Assembly (NCBI RefSeq): GCF_028609885.1
Contig: NZ_CP063195.1
Span: 1,302,001-1,366,000 of the forward strand
DNA length: 64,000 bases
Direction of reading: 5' to 3'
Source of the DNA: Corynebacterium jeikeium
Lineage (GTDB): Bacteria > Actinomycetota > Actinomycetes > Mycobacteriales > Mycobacteriaceae
The notes beneath the pieces are model-generated. The model ran no database searches and was not told the origin of the DNA. It saw only the letters and a list, made by a program, of their open reading frames with translations. The position numbers and the translations under genes were made by a program. Below are positions 58,042 through 64,000 of the stretch, one piece after another (the first letter of the stretch is position 1; each line of letters opens with the position of its first letter).

Positions 58042-59194
58042 TCACCCGCACCTCGGCCTTCTGGCCCTCGACGGCCTCCAGGCCCTCCTCCTCGGCGATG
58101 CGCATAGCTTCCTCGATGAGGGTTTCCACAATCTGATCCTCCGGCACGGTCTTGATGACCTCGCCCTTAACGAAGATCTGGCCCTTACCATTGCCGGAGG
58201 CCACGCCCAGGTCTGCATCGCGGGCCTCGCCTGGGCCATTCACGACACAACCCATGACGGCAACGCGCAGCGGGAACTCCATGCCCTCCAGGCCCGCGGT
58301 GACCTCGTCGGCCAGCTTGTACACATCCACCTGCGCGCGACCGCAGGAGGGGCAAGACACGATCTCGAGCTTGCGGGGGCGCAGGTTCAGCGACTGCAGG
58401 ATCTGGTCGCCGACCTTGATCTCCTCCACCGGGTCCGCAGACAGGGACACGCGGATCGTGTCGCCGATGCCCTCGGCCAGCAGAGCTCCGAAAGCCACAG
58501 AGGACTTGATGGTGCCCTGGAAAGCCGGGCCGGCTTCCGTGACGCCCAGGTGCAGCGGGTAGTCCGTCTGCGCGGCAAGCTGGCGGTAGGCCTCCACCAT
58601 CACGACCGGGTCATTGTGCTTCACAGAAATCGCAATGTCGCCGAAGCCGTGCTCTTCGAACAGGCTTGCCTCCCACACAGCGGACTCGACCAGCGCCTCT
58701 GGCGTGGCCTTTCCGTACTTCTCCATGATGCGCTTATCCAGGGAACCGGCATTGACGCCAATACGGATCGGAATGCCCGCATCCCCGGCCGCCTTCGCAA
58801 CTTCTTTGACCCGGCCATCGAACTCCTTGATGTTGCCGGGGTTCACGCGCACTGCAGCACAGCCCGCGTCGATGGCGCTGAAGATGTACTTCGGCTGGAA
58901 GTGTATATCCGCGATCACCGGGATCGGGGACTTGGCGGCGATGGCAGGCAGTGCCTCGGCATCCACCGTCTTCGGGCAAGCCACGCGGACGATGTCGCAG
59001 CCGGAGGCAGTCAGCTGGGCGATTTGCTGCAACGTCGCGTTAACATCGTGCGTCTTCGTGGTAGTCATCGACTGCACCGAGATCGGGTGATCGCTGCCGA
59101 CCCCTACCCCGCCGACCATGAGTTGGCGCGTCTTGCGCCGCGGAGCCAGCACGGGGGGCGGACCGTCGGGAATACCCAGGGAAATACCAGACAT
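58034..59194 (-). CDS. ispG: 4-hydroxy-3-methylbut-2-enyl diphosphate synthase (IspG/GcpE)
   Basis: 386 residues from MSGISLG (a TTG four codons upstream is less likely). Penultimate MEP-pathway step, a [4Fe-4S] enzyme. TIM-barrel part with [36 protein letters not shown] and [11 protein letters not shown]; cluster cysteines in [12 protein letters not shown] and [21 protein letters not shown] lies about 12 bases upstream of the ATG. It is in the same orientation as rseP and dxr, which lie upstream of it, giving a MEP-pathway cluster around the membrane protease. Confidence 0.95.
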   Translation of the reverse strand: MSGISLGIPDGPPPVLAPRRKTRQLMVGGVGVGSDHPISVQSMTTTKTHDVNATLQQIAQLTASGCDIVRVACPKTVDAEALPAIAAKSPIPVIADIHFQPKYIFSAIDAGCAAVRVNPGNIKEFDGRVKEVAKAAGDAGIPIRIGVNAGSLDKRIMEKYGKATPEALVESAVWEASLFEEHGFGDIAISVKHNDPVVMVEAYRQLAAQTDYPLHLGVTEAGPAFQGTIKSSVAFGALLAEGIGDTIRVSLSADPVEEIKVGDQILQSLNLRPRKLEIVSCPSCGRAQVDVYKLADEVTAGLEGMEFPLRVAVMGCVVNGPGEARDADLGVASGNGKGQIFVKGEVIKTVPEDQIVETLIEEAMRIAEEEGLEAVEGQKAEVRVTK

Positions 59195-59285
59195 GTACGA
59201 AGACAACCTTTCAGTCGTGAATGCCGTTCAAACTCTTTCCAAGTCTACGCTCCGTCCAGCGGGCGCAAAGGTGGGCGTCACTTAA

Positions 59286-60530
59286 CTAGAAAATACGGAT
59301 CGGATTAACCACATCGGCGACGATCACAATAATGCCAAACACCAGCAGCACCGCTGTAGCTGCGTACGTCAACGGCATCAGCTTCGTGTAGTCGGCGGGA
59401 CCTCCCGGCTGCTTGCCGCGCAGTCGGCGGAAGAAATCGCGGATCTTTTCGTAGATAACCACGGCGATATGCCCGCCGTCCAGTGGTGGTAGTGGCACCA
59501 GGTTGAAGGCGGCCAGGAAGAGGTTCAGGCTCGCCAGAGTCATGAGGAAGCTCATCCACTGTTGGTACTGCACCAGCTCACCGCCGACGCGGGAGGCACC
59601 GACCACACTCATCGGGGAATCGTCCTCGCGGTTGCCGCCGAAGATAGACTCCACCACCCCAGGCACGCGCTGCGGCAGGCCAATCAGGCCATGGAAAGTG
59701 TCGTTGACCATACCGCCCGTGAAGGACAGAGTGCCACCCACCGCGCTGGCGGGGTTGTACTGGTTGATCACGAAATCCGGGCGCTTGGCGCGGATGCCGA
59801 CGGCGCCGGAGGTCATGGTGTTGCCGGCGGTATTGACGCGCTCGACCAACTCGATCTGCAGGTCGAGGTTTTTGTGCTGCCCGTTGCGGTCAACGACGGC
59901 CGGAACCGTGATGCGGTCGCCGACCTGCTTGCCATCGTCGGCGGCGCGCTCGGCCTCGTCGGCGATGGCCTTGGTGAACTCTCGGAAGTCTTTCGTCTCT
60001 TCGCCGTTCACGGAGAGGAAAGTATCCCCAGTCTGGACGCCGGATTCCGCCGCTGGCCCCTCGCCCGTGCACTTGGCGAGCGTGCCATCCGAGTTCTGCT
60101 TCGCCGGTGCACACTGGGTGGATTCGACGGTGGGAGTAAAGACCACGTTGCGGTCCGGCAGGCCCCAGGCCAGCGCCACCCCGTAGAGAATGCCGAGAGC
60201 CAGCAGGATATTCATGATGATGCCGCCGAGCATGACAAAGATTCGCCGGTGCGCCGGCTTGTCGTACATTGCGTACGGGCGCTCCTCGTCAGTCATCTCG
60301 TCGAGCTTCGTCATGCCGGCGATGTCGCAGAAGCCACCTAGCGGGACGCCCTTCAGGCCGTACTCGGTGTGGCCCTTGCGGAAGCTAAAGATCGTCGGGC
60401 CGAAGCCGATAAAGTATCGCCGCACGCGCATGCCGGACATGCGGGCAGCGATGAGGTGCCCCGCCTCGTGCAGGGCGATGGATAGGGCAATGCCTAGGGC
60501 GAAGAGTAGGATCCCTAGTCCGAAAGCCAC
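59286..60530 (-). CDS. rseP: Site-2 membrane metalloprotease (RseP/Rip1 family)
   Basis: 414 residues, GTG start inside the end of dxr (16-base overlap). Zinc motif HEAGH (21-25) in the first membrane helix, the second metal ligand in [12 protein letters not shown] near the C-terminus, and a PDZ domain between ([24 protein letters not shown]). Four membrane segments. Intramembrane cutting of anti-sigma factors is its usual role in actinobacteria (Rip1 in mycobacteria). The loop between helices is longer than in E. coli RseP. Confidence 0.93.
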   Translation of the reverse strand: MAFGLGILLFALGIALSIALHEAGHLIAARMSGMRVRRYFIGFGPTIFSFRKGHTEYGLKGVPLGGFCDIAGMTKLDEMTDEERPYAMYDKPAHRRIFVMLGGIIMNILLALGILYGVALAWGLPDRNVVFTPTVESTQCAPAKQNSDGTLAKCTGEGPAAESGVQTGDTFLSVNGEETKDFREFTKAIADEAERAADDGKQVGDRITVPAVVDRNGQHKNLDLQIELVERVNTAGNTMTSGAVGIRAKRPDFVINQYNPASAVGGTLSFTGGMVNDTFHGLIGLPQRVPGVVESIFGGNREDDSPMSVVGASRVGGELVQYQQWMSFLMTLASLNLFLAAFNLVPLPPLDGGHIAVVIYEKIRDFFRRLRGKQPGGPADYTKLMPLTYAATAVLLVFGIIVIVADVVNPIRIF

Positions 60531-61696
60531 GTGGCCATCCTTTCGTGCGCCTTGGCGCGGGCTTCGCGCTCTGCCGCCAGCACATCTTCAAGATCGTTGG
60601 GTTCGGCGGACAGATGCTGGCAAGCCTCCATGGTTGCCGCAACAGTATCCACAATCCGGGGGAAGCTGAGCCGACCGTTGAGGAACTCTACGGCCGCTTC
60701 CTCGTTCGCAGCATTATAAACCGCGGGCATCGTTCCCCCGGCAGTGACTGCCTGGCGCGCCAAGATCACGGCCGGGAAGACTTCGTCGTCCAGTGGCTCA
60801 AAGTGCCAGTCGGTTGCTTCGGTAAAGTCCAACTTGGGCTGTGCATCGGCAATGCGGTCTGGCCAGCCGAGGGCGAGGGAGATCGGCAGCTTCATCGACG
60901 GCGGGGATGCCTGGGCGATCGTCGCCCCGTCGATGAAGGTGACCATGGAGTGGACAATCGACTGCGGGTGTACCGTCACGTCGATCTTTTCGGCGGGGAT
61001 GCCGAACAGTAGGCTGGCTTCGATCAACTCCAGCCCCTTGTTCACCATTGTGGCGGAGTTCAGAGTGTTCATCTGCCCCATCGACCAGGTCGGGTGGTTC
61101 GCCGCCTGCAGCGGGGTGACATCCTCCAGCTGGGCGCGAGTGTAGCCCCGGAAGGGACCACCCGACGCAGTAAGCACAAGCGAGTCGACCTCGTCCACCC
61201 GCCCAGAGCGCAGGCATTGAGCCATCGCGGAATGCTCGGAATCCACGGGAATCAGCTGCCCCTCGTCCGCCGCCTTTAGCACCAGCTGGCCGCCGGCGAC
61301 GAGGGATTCCTTGTTAGCCAAAGCCAGCTTCGCCTTCGTTCCCAAGGTGGCCAGCGTTGCGTCGAGCCCCAGAGAACCAACCAGGGCGTTCAGAATGACG
61401 TCGCACTCCCCCAGTTCCGGCCCGACAGCCTCAACCAATTCGCGGGCAGAATCCTTGCCACGGATGCAGTGGGCGCCGAACTCTCCGTCCAGCCACTCCG
61501 CCGTGTGCTCGGAAGCCACCGCCACACGCCCGAGGTCCAGCCCAAAGTCGCGGACCTGCTGCGCCAGCACGTCCGGCTTGGAGCCGTGCGCGGAAATGCC
61601 AACCAGCTCGAAGCGCTCTGGGTTATCCGCCATCACCTCCAGCGCTTGGGTGCCGATGGATCCGGTGCTGCCTAGTACTACTACTCGCGTTTTCAC
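60515..61696 (-). CDS. dxr: 1-deoxy-D-xylulose-5-phosphate reductoisomerase
   Basis: 393 residues from GTG 61696 ([15 protein letters not shown]); the frame extends 15 codons to a GTG at 61741, so the exact start is uncertain, with no strong ribosome site for either. NADPH-binding [29 protein letters not shown], the substrate loop [41 protein letters not shown] and [21 protein letters not shown] are all in place. First dedicated MEP-pathway reaction. Gene order dxr-rseP-ispG is conserved across actinobacteria. Confidence 0.95.
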   Translation of the reverse strand: MKTRVVVLGSTGSIGTQALEVMADNPERFELVGISAHGSKPDVLAQQVRDFGLDLGRVAVASEHTAEWLDGEFGAHCIRGKDSARELVEAVGPELGECDVILNALVGSLGLDATLATLGTKAKLALANKESLVAGGQLVLKAADEGQLIPVDSEHSAMAQCLRSGRVDEVDSLVLTASGGPFRGYTRAQLEDVTPLQAANHPTWSMGQMNTLNSATMVNKGLELIEASLLFGIPAEKIDVTVHPQSIVHSMVTFIDGATIAQASPPSMKLPISLALGWPDRIADAQPKLDFTEATDWHFEPLDDEVFPAVILARQAVTAGGTMPAVYNAANEEAAVEFLNGRLSFPRIVDTVAATMEACQHLSAEPNDLEDVLAAEREARAKAHERMATWLSD

Positions 61697-61848
61697 GCGG
61701 TCTATTCTATTTCTTTTCTTGGTGACGCCCCGTCTCCCCACCTAAATTGGGTACTTTCCTGGCCACGCCTGTACACGGATAGGGACATTCTTGTCCTGAT
61801 GTGTCAAAATAGCGGGGATAGAATTTTTTTGACTTTCAGGAGGAAACG

Positions 61849-62250
61849 GTGGCGCACCACTCTAAGGAAGCTGAAGTTTACAACGGCGTATCCACTGCGG
61901 ACGTTCCGTCTGCGGCCTGGGGCTGGAGCGAGCTTCCGCGTCGCGGAATCATTACCGCCGGTGTCATCGGCGGCCTGTTCTTGCTGGGCATGCTTTTCGG
62001 CAACCACAAGGGCAACGTTGAGAATATCTGGCTGATCGTGTTGGCAGTCGTGGTCTTCCTCGGCGTTGGTCTGTGGGTGGCCCGCCCGACTTTCAAGCAG
62101 CGCACGACCGTTACCGCTCGCAACAAGCCCGAGGGCCATGTGGAGCCGGTGTGGTCCGCTGACCAGCTGAACCTGACGGGTGCTTACGCCGACCTGAGCG
62201 ACGATGAGCTGCGTAGCCAGAACATCGACCCGGCTACGCTGAACCGCTAA
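61849..62250 (+). CDS. DUF2631 membrane protein
   Basis: 133 residues, GTG start with AGGAGG five bases upstream. Two membrane helices: RGIITAGVIGGLFLLGMLFG and IWLIVLAVVVFLGVGLWVA. The N-terminal EVYNGVSTADVPSAAWGWSELPRRG and the C-terminal polar tail fit the actinobacterial DUF2631 family, of unknown function. TAGAAT (61819-61824) is a plausible -10. It is convergent with rlmN, with a terminator between. Confidence 0.85.
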   Translation: MAHHSKEAEVYNGVSTADVPSAAWGWSELPRRGIITAGVIGGLFLLGMLFGNHKGNVENIWLIVLAVVVFLGVGLWVARPTFKQRTTVTARNKPEGHVEPVWSADQLNLTGAYADLSDDELRSQNIDPATLNR

Positions 62251-62286
62251 CTCTGACCGGCTAGTTTATAGCCCCAAGAATTTTTT

Positions 62287-62319
62287 AACTGCGCAGGCTC
62301 TTTTAGAGTCTGCGCAGTT
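62287..62319 (+). terminator. Rho-independent terminator after the DUF2631 gene
   Basis: AACTGCGCAG (62287-62296) pairs with CTGCGCAGTT (62310-62319), with a further CTC/GAG pair inside, and runs into a T-tract on the plus strand. It ends three bases before the rlmN stop. On the minus strand the hairpin is followed by As, so it should not work well for rlmN. Confidence 0.85.
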
Positions 62320-62321
62320 TT

Positions 62322-63419
62322 TTATCGCTCTTCTGCCGCCAGCTGACCACAGGCAGCCGCGATCTCCTGCCCCTTGGTATCACGCACAGTGCAAGGCACC
62401 CCCTGGGCTTCCACTCGCCGGACGAACTCATCCTGCCGATCCTTCGGGGAAGCATCCCACTTGGAACCTGGCGTGGGGTTCAGCGGAATGAGATTGACGT
62501 GCACCTTCGTGCCCAACGCACCGCGCAGCTTCTTCCCCAGTAGGTCCGCGCGCCAGGGCTGGTCGTTCATGTCGCGAATCAGTGCGTACTCGATGGAGAC
62601 ACGACGCCCAGAGGTATCCGCGTAATAGCGCGCGGCGTCCAGGACCTCCTCCACCGACCACCGGTTGTTCACAGGAACCAGCTCGTCACGCAGCTCATCG
62701 TCGGGAGTGTGTAGGGAAACAGCCAGGCGAACCTTCATCTCCTCGTCCGCCAGCTTGCGGATCGCTGGGGCCAGCCCGACAGTCGACACGGTGATGTTGC
62801 GTTGTGAAATGCCGAAGCCATCCGGCGCGGGTGCGGATACCTTGCGGATGGTCTCAACCACGCGCTTGTAGTTGGCCAATGGTTCGCCCATGCCCATGAA
62901 CACGATGTTGGACAGGCGGCCGCCCTCCTCCTGCATCGTACTTGCCGCGGCACGAGCTTGCTCCACCATCTCACCGACGGAGAGGTTGCGGTCCAGTCCG
63001 CCCTGACCGGTCGCACAGAACGGGCAGGCCATACCGCAGCCGGCCTGAGAGGAAATACACAGAGTTGCGCGCCCCGGGTAGCGCATCAATACGCTTTCCA
63101 GCATCGTGCCGTCGTGCAGCCGCCACAGCGTCTTGCGCGTCTCCCCATCGTCCGCATCCATGTTGCGCATGGGCTGCATCAGCTCAGGGAACAGCGCCTC
63201 CTTCACCGCGGCCCTCTTGGACTCGGGCAGATCCGTCATCTCCATCGGGTCGCCCTGCAAGCGGCCGTAGTATTGACGCCGAATCTGATCCGCCCGGAAC
63301 TTCGGCAGACCGAGCTCCTGTACACGCTCCTTGAGCGTCTCCTCATCGAGATCCGCCATGTGTACCGGCGGCATGCCCCTTTTAGGTGCTGCGAACTGAA
63401 GTTTTACTGGTGTAGCCAT
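62322..63419 (-). CDS. rlmN: 23S rRNA (A2503-C2) / tRNA A37 methyltransferase RlmN
   Basis: 365 residues from MATPVKLQF; an ATG four codons upstream is possible. Radical-SAM methyltransferase that methylates C2 of A2503 in 23S rRNA and A37 in some tRNAs. Cluster motif C-x3-C-x2-C in [13 protein letters not shown], the preceding TLCISSQ strand, [45 protein letters not shown] and the C-terminal catalytic Cys in [17 protein letters not shown]. Upstream of the partial cdsA, in the same direction, as in other actinobacteria; the LapA-like gene intervenes on the other strand. Confidence 0.95.
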
Positions 63420-63506
63420 GATGCGACCCATTATTGCACGTAACGGGGGTAACCCTCACATTGCAAAAATCTGACCCCAACCAGGTTATGCCGTTGAATG
63501 GGAAGC

Positions 63507-63902
63507 ATGAGCGACAACAACCAACCGAACTCTGTCCCCCAGCCGACCAATCCAAAACCGGTTAACACTCCCCAGAACCCTCCGACCACGCACACAAAAC
63601 CTGTAACTGGAGCGCCGGCGCAGGAACCGGCGTCACCAAAAAAGAACAGCGAGCACCGCGAGGTAAAGAAGACCCTGGCGGGAACGACGTGGGTGGGCCT
63701 CATCATCGGCGTGCTGCTGCTGATCCTATTGCTGGTGTTTATCCTGCAGAACCAGGAATCCGCGGAACTACAGCTACTGGGGTGGACGATGACCTTCCCG
63801 ATCGGCGTGGGCATGCTGATCGCCGCAATTGTCGGAGCATTGATCATGGCGCTGGTCGGCGGCGTGCGCATCGTGCAGTTGCGCAAACAGGTTACCCAGT
63901 AA
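63507..63902 (+). CDS. LapA-like (DUF1049) membrane protein
   Basis: 131 residues from MSDNNQPN (GGGAAG just upstream; ATG 63498 is an alternative). The N-terminal about 50 residues are a Pro/Asn/Thr-rich disordered tail; two membrane helices follow (VGLIIGVLLLILLLVFILQNQ and FPIGVGMLIAAIVGALIMALVGGV). The motif QNQESAELQLLGWTMTFPIGVGML fits the lipopolysaccharide-assembly-A (LapA/DUF1049) fold, which in this genus has no LPS to assemble. Its stop codon directly abuts that of cdsA. Confidence 0.8.
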   Translation: MSDNNQPNSVPQPTNPKPVNTPQNPPTTHTKPVTGAPAQEPASPKKNSEHREVKKTLAGTTWVGLIIGVLLLILLLVFILQNQESAELQLLGWTMTFPIGVGMLIAAIVGALIMALVGGVRIVQLRKQVTQ

Positions 63903-64000
63903 CTACACTCCGCTGAGCATATTCAGCACGACCCAGGTAATCATCGCCGACGGCAACATACCGTCCAGGCGATCCATCAGGCCCCCGTGGCCCGGCAGCA
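63903..64000 (-). CDS. cdsA: Phosphatidate cytidylyltransferase CdsA, C-terminal fragment
   Basis: Only the last 31 residues are in the window; the gene continues beyond the right edge. They read LPGHGGLMDRLDGMLPSAMI, then TWVVLNMLSGV, which is the conserved C-terminal CdsA signature (PGHGG-DR-D). CdsA makes CDP-diacylglycerol, the substrate of PgsA encoded at 14301-14903. Confidence 0.9.
   Translation of the reverse strand, partial: LPGHGGLMDRLDGMLPSAMITWVVLNMLSGV

Overview
The window reads as a continuous stretch of chromosome from a high-GC actinobacterium, almost certainly Corynebacterium. Evidence for the genus is gene content and order: miaB, recX, recA; the ECF biotin transporter bioY-bioM-bioN; clgR with pspA; the dapB-thyX-dapA-RNase J block next to pnp and rpsO; a mycothione reductase; malate:quinone oxidoreductase; and the run penicillin-binding lipoprotein, chrA, chrS, hrtB, hrtA, ispG, rseP, dxr. 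The species cannot be fixed from sequence reading alone. A lipophilic, host-associated species of the C. jeikeium type is a guess.

Layout. 1-8.2 kb: tail of a DeoR-type sugar regulator, hflX, an unknown protein with a cysteine-rich tail, dapF, miaA, a DUF349 protein, a membrane protein and miaB. 8.2-13.8 kb: recX-recA with a LexA box, a DUF3046 protein, bioYMN behind a BioQ-type palindrome, pspA and clgR. 13.8-20 kb: cinA, pgsA, terC behind a manganese riboswitch, ftsK and a TIGR03085 protein. 20-27.6 kb: RNase J, dapA, thyX, dapB, pnp and rpsO, all on the minus strand. 27.6-38 kb: ribF and truB start back to back; then the minus-strand translation cluster rimP-nusA-ylxR-infB-rbfA runs on into a MATE transporter, pptH and pptT. 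38-49.5 kb: Tat lipoprotein, proS, yaaA, cobA, selO, mqo, an esterase-mtr-SDR operon, and a DUF1648/DUF5808 membrane protein with its GntR regulator. 49.5-52.6 kb: an HNH nuclease gene, a carboxymuconolactone decarboxylase-like protein and a methionine aminopeptidase. 52.6-64 kb: penicillin-binding lipoprotein, ChrSA heme sensor with HrtBA heme exporter, three isoprenoid/membrane-protease genes, a DUF2631 protein, rlmN, a LapA-like protein and the end of cdsA.

How it works together. Most genes are housekeeping: lysine/diaminopimelate synthesis (dapF, dapA, dapB), RNA maturation and decay (miaA, miaB, RNase J, pnp, truB, rlmN), translation factors, DNA repair (recA, recX), MEP isoprenoid synthesis (ispG, dxr), and envelope functions. 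Self-contained regulated modules are the SOS-controlled recA, the biotin transporter, the Mn-riboswitch/TerC unit, the PptT/PptH carrier-protein switch pair, and the ChrSA/HrtBA heme detoxification unit.

I found no rRNA or tRNA gene, CRISPR array, insertion sequence or prophage, and no intergenic gap longer than about 300 bases. I did not find a clearly new multi-gene system. The least explained signals are a recurrent A-tract/T-tract motif inside GC-rich genes, RG-rich tracts shared by three RNA-binding proteins, cysteine-rich C-terminal tails on two neighbouring proteins, and convergent genes that repeatedly share their stop codons.
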